From Ramlibacter sp. (GTDB lineage Bacteria > Pseudomonadota > Gammaproteobacteria > Burkholderiales > Burkholderiaceae_C): a stretch of 22,556 nt of DNA. This document shows, piece after piece, positions 1-6,881 of this stretch. The stretch is from positions 1 through 22,556 of the forward strand of contig JANXVP010000361.1 of the NCBI GenBank assembly GCA_025351615.1. Direction: 5' to 3'. The notes beneath the pieces were generated by a model. The model made no database searches. It had not been told where the DNA came from and saw nothing but the letters and a program-made list of their open reading frames with translations. The first letter of the stretch is position 1; the number at the start of each line of letters is the position of its first letter. Made by a program: the position numbers and the translations under genes.

Positions 1-480
1 CTGGCGCCGATATTCCATGCGCTGGTGAATCCCCTTGAGATTGAGCGCCGCGATTTCGCGGGCCACCGCTTCGTCCACCTGGCGTTTGATCCAGACGAAC
101 GTCTTGTCCTCGTTCTCCAGCTTCCGGTTCAGGTCCGCCAGCGACATGCCGAGCAAGCTGGCCAGCTGGGGCAGCTTGCCTGCGTCGCGCTCGACATCTT
201 CGGGGATGGCCCAGATGCTCGGCGCCGGAACGCTGGTTGCGAGCAGCAGGCCGTTGCGATCGAGGATGCGGCCGCGGTTGGCGGGCAGTTCGAGGGTGCG
301 GCCAAAGCGCACCTCGCCCTGCCGCTGGAAGAAATCGTTGCCGAACACCTGCACCCAGGCGGCACGGCCGGCCAGGCCCAGAAACCCGATCGCAATCCCG
401 GCGACGATCATCTTGCTGCGCCACACGGGAGTCTTGCTGGCGAGCAGCGGCGACGAGGTGTAGGCCACGCTGCGCGTCAT
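1..480 (-). CDS. ftsI: FtsI / PBP3, peptidoglycan D,D-transpeptidase, N-terminal part
   Basis: Septal class B penicillin-binding protein that crosslinks peptidoglycan during division in complex with FtsW and FtsQLB. Only the first 160 codons are present and the frame runs off the left edge of the window. Visible: a short cytoplasmic tail, one membrane anchor at about residues 22-45 (core MIVAGIAIGFLGLAG), then the non-penicillin-binding module with the hallmark NRGRILDRNG motif (RGxIxDRxG). The transpeptidase domain with SxxK, SxN and KTG lies outside the window, so it cannot be checked. The ATG at 478-480 overlaps the TGA of ftsL by four bases (ATGA), which implies translational coupling. 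Position after rsmH and ftsL is the conserved dcw order. Confidence 0.95.
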   Translation of the reverse strand, partial: MTRSVAYTSSPLLASKTPVWRSKMIVAGIAIGFLGLAGRAAWVQVFGNDFFQRQGEVRFGRTLELPANRGRILDRNGLLLATSVPAPSIWAIPEDVERDAGKLPQLASLLGMSLADLNRKLENEDKTFVWIKRQVDEAVAREIAALNLKGIHQRMEYRRQ

Positions 481-773
481 GGAACACCCCCCGGGGACGC
501 AGCACTGGAGCCCTTGAGCGAAACGTATTGCGTGATCGCGGGCGAAGCGCTGCGCATGTGCAACTGCTCCCTGGCCAGCTTCTCCACCCGCAGCGGGGTG
601 GCCTGCGAGTGCTTTTCCACCTGCAGCCGCTCATTGTCCGTTTCCAGCCTGCGCGCTTCGCTGGTGACCTTGTCCAGTTCGGTAACGAGACGGCGCGAGT
701 CGTACTGCGTGTGTACCAGATACAGCGCGCTCACGAGCACCGCGACCAGTAACACGACATTCAGACGCATCAT
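477..773 (-). CDS. ftsL: FtsL, bitopic cell division protein
   Basis: Small divisome protein of the FtsQLB complex that activates FtsWI; inner membrane, periplasmic coiled coil. The 98-residue product starts MMRLNVVLL, has one membrane segment (about residues 4-21, VVLLVAVLVSALYLV), then a leucine-zipper-like coiled coil (VTELDKVTSEARRLETDNER) and the family sequence RVEKLAREQLHM. The reading frame is open upstream to 863, overlapping the end of rsmH, but that 30-residue Gly/Pro/Arg extension comes from a GC-rich inverted repeat and would precede the membrane anchor, so I take the tandem ATGs at 773 and 770. A G-run about 8 bases upstream (complement of 778-782) can act as ribosome binding site. 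The stop overlaps the ftsI start. Confidence 0.88.
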   Translation of the reverse strand: MMRLNVVLLVAVLVSALYLVHTQYDSRRLVTELDKVTSEARRLETDNERLQVEKHSQATPLRVEKLAREQLHMRSASPAITQYVSLKGSSAASPGGVP

Positions 774-776
774 TGT

Positions 777-823
777 GCCCCCACGCTTGCGGCCAGGGCC
801 GCTGCGCTGCCCTCCAGGGGGGC
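777..823. repeat. GC-rich inverted repeat between rsmH and ftsL
   Basis: GCCCCC at 777-782 pairs with GGGGGC at 818-823, and inside it GCGG at 789-792 pairs with CCGC at 799-802, giving a two-part stem-loop. It fills most of the 82-bp gap between rsmH and ftsL. From memory it resembles the dispersed GCCCCC...GGGGGC elements common in Comamonadaceae genomes; no search was run. One arm supplies the likely ribosome binding site of ftsL. Confidence 0.5.
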
Positions 824-855
824 TTGAGCTTGCTTGAAGCGGTTCTGCGCGGCGC

Positions 856-1770
856 TCATGCAACCTCCGTCCGCTCGGCCACGCGCATGATGGCGCTGCG
901 CGAGCGCGGATTCGCCTTGACTTCGGACTCGGACGGCTTGATGCGGTCCAGCGTCTTGAGCTTCATCGCCTGCGGCGCCGCAAACGGCGCGCGGCGGTCA
1001 AACACCTCGCGCGAATGCTTCGCGATGAACTGCTTGACGATGCGGTCTTCCAGCGAATGGAAGCTGATCACCACGAGCCGGCCCTGGGGTTGAAGAACAT
1101 CCAGGCTGGCCTCTAGCGCCTGCTGCAGCTCTTCAAGCTCGGCGTTGATGAAAATCCGAAGAGCCTGAAAGGTGCGCGTGGCAGGGTCCTGGCCCGGCTC
1201 GCGGGTCTTGACCGTGCCAGCCACGAGCTGGGCCAGTTCGGCGGTGGTTGCAAGAGGGCCCCGTTCCTGCCGGCGAGCCACAATCGCCTTCGCAACCTGA
1301 ACAGCAAACCGTTCTTCGCCATAGTCACGAATCACCTCCGCAATCTGTTCCTGTCCGGCCGTCGCCAGCCACTGCGCCACGCTCTCGCCGCGGGTCGCGT
1401 CCATGCGCATGTCGAGCGGACCGTCGTTGCGAAACGAAAAGCCGCGCGCGGCATTGTCGATCTGCGGCGAACTCACGCCCAGGTCCAGCAGCACGCCGGC
1501 GACGCTCTGCGCAGGCAATTCGCCGATGTGACGGAAGCCTTCGTGCCGGATCGAAAAGCGCGGGTCGTCGATACGCCGCGCCTCGTCGACCGCATCGAGG
1601 TCCTTGTCGAAAGCAATCAGCCGCCCTTGCGGCGCCAGTCGCGAGAGCAACAGGCGCGAGTGGCCGCCGCGGCCGAAAGTCGCATCCACATAGGTGGCGT
1701 CGGTCCTGGTGAGAAGGGCTGCTACCGCTTCTTGCAACAGGACGGTGGTGTGTTGCCATGTGCTCTCCAC
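856..1770 (-). CDS. rsmH: RsmH, 16S rRNA m4C1402 N4-methyltransferase
   Basis: Methylates N4 of C1402 in the 16S rRNA decoding centre with SAM (formerly MraW). 304 residues, normal length. Visible motifs: [10 protein letters not shown] at the N-terminus, SAM-binding [10 protein letters not shown] (29-38), [10 protein letters not shown] (94-103), [16 protein letters not shown] (109-124), [15 protein letters not shown] and the C-terminal NPRSRSA, all diagnostic of the family. The start is GTG at 1768-1770, 9 bases after the mraZ stop; there is no in-frame ATG nearby and the ribosome binding site is weak, so expression probably depends on coupling to mraZ. Second gene of the dcw cluster. Its usual C1402 partner, RsmI, may be the gene that starts at the right edge of the window, but that is a guess. 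Confidence 0.97.
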   Translation of the reverse strand: MESTWQHTTVLLQEAVAALLTRTDATYVDATFGRGGHSRLLLSRLAPQGRLIAFDKDLDAVDEARRIDDPRFSIRHEGFRHIGELPAQSVAGVLLDLGVSSPQIDNAARGFSFRNDGPLDMRMDATRGESVAQWLATAGQEQIAEVIRDYGEERFAVQVAKAIVARRQERGPLATTAELAQLVAGTVKTREPGQDPATRTFQALRIFINAELEELQQALEASLDVLQPQGRLVVISFHSLEDRIVKQFIAKHSREVFDRRAPFAAPQAMKLKTLDRIKPSESEVKANPRSRSAIMRVAERTEVA

Positions 1771-1779
1771 CGCCCGCTT

Positions 1780-2208
1780 TCAAAAAGAAAAATCCCGCAA
1801 GACATCCGGCATCGCTGCGCGCATCGCTTCGGCCTCCCTGGCCTCGTAGGTCGCCTTGTCCCACAGTTCGAAGTGGTTGCCCATGCCCAGCAGCATGGTT
1901 TCCCTCTCGATGCCGGAGGCGGCGCGCAATTCGGGCGAGACCAGAACGCGCCCCGTGCCGTCAAGCTCCACGTCCATGGCATTGCCGAGAAATATTCTCT
2001 TCCACCACTGGGCTTCCATGGGTAACGCAGCGATACGGGCGCTGAATTTTTCCCACTCCGGCCGCGGGAATATCATCAGGCAGCCATGCGGATGCCTGGT
2101 GATGGTCACCTGGCTGGAGGCCGTGGCAGACAGCACATCGCGATGCCGTGTCGGCACCGAGAGCCGGCCCTTGGCATCCAGACTGATAGATGACGCGCCT
2201 TGAAACAC
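1780..2208 (-). CDS. mraZ: MraZ, transcriptional regulator of the dcw cluster
   Basis: AbrB-fold (SpoVT/AbrB-like) DNA-binding protein that forms ring-shaped oligomers and represses its own operon in the species studied. 142 residues. It has the two family repeats: [16 protein letters not shown] in the N-terminal half and [16 protein letters not shown] in the C-terminal half, plus [12 protein letters not shown]. The start is GTG (2206-2208), with AAGGG about 9 bases upstream on the minus strand. First gene of the cluster; four decameric boxes lie 48-82 bases upstream of the start and are its probable binding site. The last codons form a T-rich run (TTTTTCTTTTTGA), probably without effect. Confidence 0.97.
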   Translation of the reverse strand: MFQGASSISLDAKGRLSVPTRHRDVLSATASSQVTITRHPHGCLMIFPRPEWEKFSARIAALPMEAQWWKRIFLGNAMDVELDGTGRVLVSPELRAASGIERETMLLGMGNHFELWDKATYEAREAEAMRAAMPDVLRDFSF

Positions 2209-2255
2209 CTGTGTGAGCCCTTGCTACGGATTAAGCGCAACCGTGGAGTGCGAAA

Positions 2256-2290
2256 GCACTGTTCACCACTTAATTGCACTTTTTTGCACT
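2256..2290 (-). promoter_or_regulatory. Probable MraZ operator: four AGTG(C/G) boxes at 10-bp steps
   Basis: On the minus strand AGTGC, AGTGC, AGTGG and AGTGC lie at 2290-2286, 2280-2276, 2270-2266 and 2260-2256, each starting exactly 10 bp from the next. MraZ is known to bind short direct repeats spaced by about one helical turn just upstream of mraZ, so position, direction and period fit. The distal box overlaps a candidate -10 element, consistent with autorepression. The box sequence for this lineage is inferred from this one site. Confidence 0.65.
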
Positions 2291-2315
2291 GTAGCAGGAA
2301 ACGCGCTGGACGCAA
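2288..2315 (-). promoter_or_regulatory. Candidate sigma-70 promoter of mraZ
   Basis: Minus strand: TTGCGT (complement of 2310-2315), 16-bp spacer, TACAGT (complement of 2288-2293). This predicts a transcript start near 2281 and a leader of about 70 bases. The -10 overlaps the distal MraZ box. Both hexamers are imperfect, so this is a candidate only. Confidence 0.35.
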
Positions 2316-2567
2316 GCCAGCTCAGGTGTGAATTTGTACAATGAAATCAATGACTTAGAACCAGTTTCAAGACACTTTTTGGAGTATAAAAGCGTTCTAA
2401 ATGAAGCACTTAGCGATGCCTGTGAAAGTGATTCCTCAATGGACTGCCAATCTTGCCGAAGGGATGTCGCGCAAACAGTCGAGGACCGGCTGAGTTGCGC
2501 GCAACGGACATTTCGTGCGCGGACCTGATTTGGCGGCAGCGCCGAGCACCCCGGGAATGATGGCGCT
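2316..2567. other. Intergenic region with a low-GC patch, no assigned gene
   Basis: The gap between the STAS-protein gene and mraZ spans 2209-2567; its mraZ-proximal part is described as operator and promoter. The rest holds a patch with unusually low GC (25 G/C in the 80 bases 2331-2410) that stands out from its surroundings. A plus-strand frame from a GTG at 2328 to 2528 (66 residues) is open, but it has a poor ribosome binding site and no recognisable family. A perfect 12-bp palindrome, GTTGCGCGCAAC, lies at 2494-2505. I see no convincing rho-independent terminator for the upstream gene. Confidence 0.4.
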
Positions 2568-4409
2568 TCAGTCGGTCCGGGCGACGACGCGGGCGTGCTC
2601 GCTGATGCCGATCACGTTGAAGAAGGCCGCGACCAGTCGATGCACATTGATGAATTGCACCTGCCGGCCCTCGGCCTGCCGCGACGAAACCCAGTTCAAC
2701 AGCGTGCCGGCGGCGGAAAAATCGATGCGCAGCAAGCGCTCGCAAGAGATGATCATCACGTCGGCGCCCGCCAGCTTCGCATCGAGGATCGCCAGCGCTT
2801 GCACGGCATCGCCGACGATCTGCCCCGCTAGCTCGACCGTCGAAATGTTCGACATCTGCGGGATCTGGCTGTCACCGACTATTGCCATGCCGCCGGTGGC
2901 AATCGAATCGTGGAATGCGTCCCCGATGATCGTGTGGCCGGAGATGTAACTGCCGTCGTTCTGCAGCGGCTTGTACTCGGTGTGGGCGCCCTCCCAGGAC
3001 GGCGGTGACACCTCGTAGGTGACGCAATAGTCCAGAGCCACCAATTCGAATTCGTCGGGCCGGTGCGTCACCCGCAGCAATTCCATGCGCAGCTTCCACC
3101 ATGCCGGGTTGGCCGATTTGTCGCCCGACGGCGTGGCGTTTTTGAGCACGTGATCGAGGTTGTTGGCGCCGATGAAACGCAGCTGCACCGGCTGCGAAGC
3201 CCAGTGGGTGAACAGCCGGCCCAGGCCTTCGAGCGCCGCAACTTCGACGCCGTTGAGCTTGTTCCAGTTCAAGCGCCAGGGCTGGGCTGCTTTGGCCAGT
3301 GCCGCATTGAGCGCAGCGAGTGTCTGGGTTCCGAACAAGGCGGGCGAGGTCCAGTCGGCGATCTGCTGGGACGGCGGCGGCGCGGACGAAGGCGGCGCGT
3401 TCAACTGGCTCACCGCATCGGGCAGCGAGACCCATTGCGGCGCCGACCGGCCAAAGCGCCCGGCGAAATCGATCGCCGCGGTTTCGTAGCGGTCCAGCTG
3501 ACCGGTGGCGCGATACAGATCGAACAACGTGAGCCAGGTTTCATCGTGGCTGATGCGTTGCCCTTGCGGCGAAAGCACCTCGAGCAGGCCGGCCTCGGCG
3601 CCCGCATCGTCACCGTTGGCGAAGCGGATGGCCGCCTCCTCGAGTTCGGGATCGTGGGCGAATTCTTCCACATCGATGGCGATCAGCTTTGACGCGGAGA
3701 AGACGCTGTTGCTGTTCGGGATCGAGTCTCCCCGCGCAGGCGTCACCGCCGAGAACGAAGGCGCAGCCGCGGGCCGCTGCAGGCTTGTCGGTCCCGACCG
3801 AGGCGAGACCACAGACGCTGCGGCAGGCATGGCACGTGGCACCGCCGGTGCCGGGGTCGAAGGCGTGACTGTTCCCGGCATCCCCGAAGCATCGGCCGGT
3901 TCGGCGGCGGCGCGGGGAGCCAGCGGCTGCGGTGCAGTCCTGGTGTAGGCGTTCGGCCGATTCACCGGCGTCGCGGGCGGTGCCACGCCTTCTGGAGGCT
4001 CCTGCGCCGAAGGCGCGAGGGCGCCGCTGCCGGTGCTGCGCAGCGACGAATCGCCATGCTTGGTCTTCCACCACTGCATCGACATCTGGGCCTCGATTTC
4101 GTCGATCTTCTTGAGCGTGGTGGCCCGGTCGTCCGGCTTGGACGGCATCGAACTCTGGAAGAACGAAGGCCGGGCCATCGGATCCTGCCCCGCCATCACC
4201 TCACTGCGGCGCATCTTGCGCAGCATGTCGAACTCCCGCTTGCGGACGAAATCGTTGCGCCGTTTGCGCTCGATCATCTCCTTGAGCATCTGTTTGGAGT
4301 AGCTGCTCTCGCGGTCGGTCTCCGGCTGGTCTAGGTCCGCCCAGTTGGTCGTCGGGTTGCGGACGAACTTGACGACCTTGGACAGCAGGCCGTTGTCGTC
4401 TTTGGACAT
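2568..4409 (-). CDS. TPR-like and tandem STAS-domain protein of unknown role
   Basis: 613 residues, soluble, no signal peptide. Parts: a conserved-looking N-terminus with FVRNPTTNWADLD (15-27) and a basic helical stretch (40-70, KEMIERKRRNDFVRKREF); a Pro/Ala-rich linker (about 130-230); a TPR/FimV-like helical segment (about 250-325, LEEAAIRFANGDDAGAEAGL, LFDLYRATGQLDRYETA); a first STAS-like unit (about 355-425, RLNWNKLNGVEVAALEGLGR); and a clear C-terminal STAS domain (about 535-610) with the DFSAAGTLLNW loop, where Ser565 sits at the phospho-acceptor position of anti-sigma-antagonist domains. STAS domains bind partner proteins or small ligands; no kinase is nearby. The gene starts 42 bases after dksA on the same strand and has a weak ribosome binding site. 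Function unknown. Confidence 0.8.
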   Translation of the reverse strand: MSKDDNGLLSKVVKFVRNPTTNWADLDQPETDRESSYSKQMLKEMIERKRRNDFVRKREFDMLRKMRRSEVMAGQDPMARPSFFQSSMPSKPDDRATTLKKIDEIEAQMSMQWWKTKHGDSSLRSTGSGALAPSAQEPPEGVAPPATPVNRPNAYTRTAPQPLAPRAAAEPADASGMPGTVTPSTPAPAVPRAMPAAASVVSPRSGPTSLQRPAAAPSFSAVTPARGDSIPNSNSVFSASKLIAIDVEEFAHDPELEEAAIRFANGDDAGAEAGLLEVLSPQGQRISHDETWLTLFDLYRATGQLDRYETAAIDFAGRFGRSAPQWVSLPDAVSQLNAPPSSAPPPSQQIADWTSPALFGTQTLAALNAALAKAAQPWRLNWNKLNGVEVAALEGLGRLFTHWASQPVQLRFIGANNLDHVLKNATPSGDKSANPAWWKLRMELLRVTHRPDEFELVALDYCVTYEVSPPSWEGAHTEYKPLQNDGSYISGHTIIGDAFHDSIATGGMAIVGDSQIPQMSNISTVELAGQIVGDAVQALAILDAKLAGADVMIISCERLLRIDFSAAGTLLNWVSSRQAEGRQVQFINVHRLVAAFFNVIGISEHARVVARTD

Positions 4410-4451
4410 TGGTGCGGCGGTCAGTACAGTGCGTGGATCGGCCGGGAAGGC

Positions 4452-5435
4452 TTAATCCCCGAACATCTTCTGTTTGAGCTCGCGGCGCTGCTGCGCCTCC
4501 AGCGAAAGCGTCGCGGTGGGGCGCGCGAGCAGGCGGCCGACGCCAATCGGCTCGCCGGTTTCGTCGCAGTAGCCGTAGTCGCCCGCGTCGATGCGCCCGA
4601 TCGACTGCTCGATCTTCTTGAGCAGCTTGCGCTCACGGTCCCGGGTGCGCAGTTCGAGCGCGTGTTCTTCCTCGATGGTGGCGCGGTCCGCGGGGTCGGG
4701 GACGATCACGGTGTCCTCGCGCAGGTGCTCGGTGGTTTCACCGGCGCTGTTGAGGATTTCGGTCTTGAGCTGCGTCAGCTTCAGGCGAAAAAACGCCATC
4801 TGCTTGTCGTTCATGTACTCCGTGTCGGGCATCGCCATGACTTCGGCGTCGCTCAGCTGTTCAACCGGCTTGCTTTTCCAGTTGTTCGCCAGCTTGGGGT
4901 CCTTTTTGACCGCGACCATCGGGGGCGCGGGAAGGACGGTAGGGGGCATTGTGTGCGTGTAGCTCGATTTGGCGGCGGTGGAGGCCACGGACTGCGCCAT
5001 CGATGGCACCGTGATCTGGGCCAGTCGCGCGGAGGGCTTGGCGGCCCGCGCCGGGGCTCCCGCCTGCACCATGGGCATGGGACGGGGAGCGTCCGGGCGG
5101 ACCGGCGCCGGCGCCTTGGACGCCGGGCTGGATTTGGAAACGCTCTTGCCGGACGGGGCGGCCTTGGCCTTCACCAGGGCCGCTTTGGCCGGCGCTTTCG
5201 GGGTCTTGACAGTCAATGGCTTCTTCGCTGCGGGCTTGGCCGCGGTCTTCCTGGGTTTGGCGGCAGTCCTGGACTTCGCGGCCGGCTTCGTGGTTTTCTG
5301 CACCGGCGCCTTGGCGGCGGGCTTGGCTTTGGCGACCGGTTTTGCCGGCGCCTTCACCATTTTCTTCGCCGGTCCGGGCTTGGCTTTGGCGGCCACCTTG
5401 GGATGTTTGGCTGCGGCCTTGGTTTTGGGCTTCAA
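4452..5435 (-). CDS. dksA: DksA family RNA polymerase-binding factor with long basic tail
   Basis: Binds the RNA polymerase secondary channel and, with ppGpp, mediates the stringent response. The DksA core is about residues 200-327: MPDTEYMNDKQMAFFRLKL, a coiled coil whose tip DPADRA carries the Asp/Ala pair (Asp250, Ala252) used by E. coli DksA, and a C-terminal zinc-finger region. Only one of the four zinc cysteines remains (GYCDETG, Cys290); the others are Thr, Ser and Ala, as in alphaproteobacterial single-Cys DksA. The first 120 or so residues are a Lys/Ala/Pro-rich tail. Start: TTG at 5433-5435, chosen because GAGGAG lies 7 bases upstream and the protein then begins with the basic tail; the frame is open to an ATG at 5639 with no such site. 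A TATAAC at the complement of 5527-5532 could be a -10, without a good -35. Confidence 0.92.
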   Translation of the reverse strand: MKPKTKAAAKHPKVAAKAKPGPAKKMVKAPAKPVAKAKPAAKAPVQKTTKPAAKSRTAAKPRKTAAKPAAKKPLTVKTPKAPAKAALVKAKAAPSGKSVSKSSPASKAPAPVRPDAPRPMPMVQAGAPARAAKPSARLAQITVPSMAQSVASTAAKSSYTHTMPPTVLPAPPMVAVKKDPKLANNWKSKPVEQLSDAEVMAMPDTEYMNDKQMAFFRLKLTQLKTEILNSAGETTEHLREDTVIVPDPADRATIEEEHALELRTRDRERKLLKKIEQSIGRIDAGDYGYCDETGEPIGVGRLLARPTATLSLEAQQRRELKQKMFGD

Positions 5436-5442
5436 GTCCTGT

Positions 5443-5448
5443 CTCCTC
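5443..5448 (-). promoter_or_regulatory. Ribosome binding site that fixes the dksA TTG start
   Basis: GAGGAG on the minus strand, 7 bases before TTG (5433-5435). It is the best ribosome binding site in the region and decides the start against the upstream in-frame ATG at 5639. Confidence 0.65.
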
Positions 5449-5677
5449 GCGACGGCGCTCGCATGCGCCTGAGCTGCATCAGCCGGCCTGCTTTTTTGTG
5501 GTGGGGATTCGCCTTCATGAAAGCGAGTTATACCCTGATTGCCCCGCTCCCGGCCGCCCTCCGAGGGACTCTCACCCCGGCTCTCCAGCGAGGGCCTGCC
5601 AGAGGAAACACGCGCGAGTTGCAGAATCGAGACAATCATCAGGCTCCCGCCCCAAAAAGAGAACGCGCAAGCCTACC

Positions 5678-6757
5678 TCAAACCAGGCACTGCTCCAGTC
5701 CCTGCAGGAAGATATCTTTGGGCAAGTCGATGCCGATGAACACCATCTTGCTATTGCGGACCTCGCCGGACGCCCATTGCGGCCCGAGGTCGCTTCCCAT
5801 CAGTTGGTGCACGCCCTGGAAGATCACCTTGCGGTCGGTGCCCTTCATGCTCAGGACACCCTTGTAGCGCAGCATCCTGGGGCCGTAGATGTTCACGATC
5901 GCGCCCAGGAAGTCTTCCAGCTTGGCCGCGTCGAATGACCGCTCCGATCTGAAAACAAAACTCTTCACGTCGTCGTCGTGGTGGTGGTGGTGCCCATGGC
6001 CCTCGGCGGCATGCGAGGGATGGTCGCAGGCAGCATCGTGATCATCGCCATGCGCATGGTCATGGGCGTGGTCGTGCCCGGCATGGTCGTGCGCCTCTTC
6101 TTCCTTCAGGAAATCCGGATCGATTTCGAGCTTGGCGTTCAGGTTGAAGCCGCGCAGGTCAAACACATCGCTCAGGCCCACCTCGCCGAAATGCACCGCT
6201 TTCATCGGTGCGCGCGGATTCATGTGCTTGAGCCGGTGCATCAGCGCATCGGTTTCCTCCTTGGCGACCAGGTCGGTCTTGCTGATGAACAGCTGGTCGG
6301 CAAAGCCCACCTGGCGGCGCGCCTCCTGGCGGTCGTTGAGTTGCTGCGCCGCATGCTTGGCATCCACCAGCACCAGGAATGAATCGAGCAGGTAGCTTTC
6401 GGCGATCTCGTCGTCCATGAAAAAGGTCTGCGCCACCGGGCCGGGGTCGGCCAGGCCGGTGGTTTCGATCACGACCCGGTCGAAATCCAGCAGGCCCTTG
6501 CGCTTCTTGGCTGCGAGCAATTGCAATGTGGCGCGCAGGTCCTCGCGGATGGTGCAGCAGATGCAGCCGTTGCTCATCTGGATGATCTGCTCCTTCGACT
6601 CGGTGACCAGGATGTCGCTGTCGATGTTCTCCTCGCCGAATTCGTTCTCGATCACTGCGATCTTCTGTCCGTGGGCTTCGCTCAGCACGCGCTTGAGCAG
6701 CGTGGTTTTGCCGGAGCCCAGGAAGCCGGTCAGGATGGTCGCGGGAATGAGGCTCAT
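5678..6757 (-). CDS. COG0523 (CobW/ZNG1-type) GTPase, probable zinc metallochaperone
   Basis: G3E-family P-loop GTPase thought to deliver metal, often zinc, to client proteins; cytoplasmic. 359 residues. Visible: Walker A GFLGSGKTT (11-19), the metal-binding CxCC motif in NGCICC (Cys65, Cys67, Cys68), Walker B region ETTGLADP (99-105), the SKTD variant of NKxD (159-162), a His/Asp-rich metal-binding loop (about 223-260, including a run of five His), and a C-terminal CobW_C domain (GPRMLRYKGVLSM). It lies directly upstream of dksA on the same strand, 242 bases apart. COG0523 proteins are often linked to zinc limitation and to zinc-free DksA paralogues, and this DksA lacks three zinc cysteines. 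No Zur-type box was seen upstream. A cobalt role is unlikely, as no cobalamin genes are nearby. Confidence 0.9.
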   Translation of the reverse strand: MSLIPATILTGFLGSGKTTLLKRVLSEAHGQKIAVIENEFGEENIDSDILVTESKEQIIQMSNGCICCTIREDLRATLQLLAAKKRKGLLDFDRVVIETTGLADPGPVAQTFFMDDEIAESYLLDSFLVLVDAKHAAQQLNDRQEARRQVGFADQLFISKTDLVAKEETDALMHRLKHMNPRAPMKAVHFGEVGLSDVFDLRGFNLNAKLEIDPDFLKEEEAHDHAGHDHAHDHAHGDDHDAACDHPSHAAEGHGHHHHHDDDVKSFVFRSERSFDAAKLEDFLGAIVNIYGPRMLRYKGVLSMKGTDRKVIFQGVHQLMGSDLGPQWASGEVRNSKMVFIGIDLPKDIFLQGLEQCLV

Positions 6758-6839
6758 GGTGGCGTTCAGAAAAGGGCGGAGGTGGAGCAGTTTAGCGGTG
6801 TCTCAATGCCATCGTGGCTGCCGTGGTCCCAATGGCGGC

Positions 6840-6881
6840 GCGCCCGGCTATTTGCGGATGGCGCCCGGCTATTTGCGGATG
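6840..6881. repeat. Perfect 21-bp tandem duplication over the rlmI stop codon
   Basis: Bases 6840-6860 and 6861-6881 are identical (unit begins GCGCCCGGC and ends TTGCGGATG). The second copy encodes the last residues and TAG of the methyltransferase gene; the first is a non-coding copy just after the stop. It looks like a recent slippage duplication. Confidence 0.95.

Noticed and set aside
773..863. N-terminal extension of ftsL starting at 863 and overlapping rsmH
   Set aside because: The extra 30 residues come from the GC-rich inverted repeat and would place a Pro/Gly/Arg tail before the membrane anchor; the ATG pair at 773/770 behind a G-run fits FtsL length better.
2334..2341. TTGTACAA as a further GntR operator
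   Set aside because: A lone 8-bp palindrome in an AT-rich patch 12 kb from gntR, lacking the CG centre of the two gntR sites.
4969..5472. Plus-strand frame of 167 Ala/Gly/Leu-rich codons opposite dksA
   Set aside because: It is the complement of the Lys/Ala/Pro tail; low-complexity shadow without a ribosome binding site.
5436..5639. Longer dksA from the ATG at 5639
   Set aside because: No ribosome binding site there and no recognisable sequence; TTG at 5435 has GAGGAG at ideal spacing.
5965..6080. His/Asp codon repeats in the COG0523 gene as a DNA repeat array
   Set aside because: They encode the metal-binding His-rich loop typical of the family and show no regular repeat unit.
6758..6839. 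Zur box upstream of the COG0523 GTPase
   Set aside because: No AT-rich palindrome resembling known Zur sites is visible in the gap.
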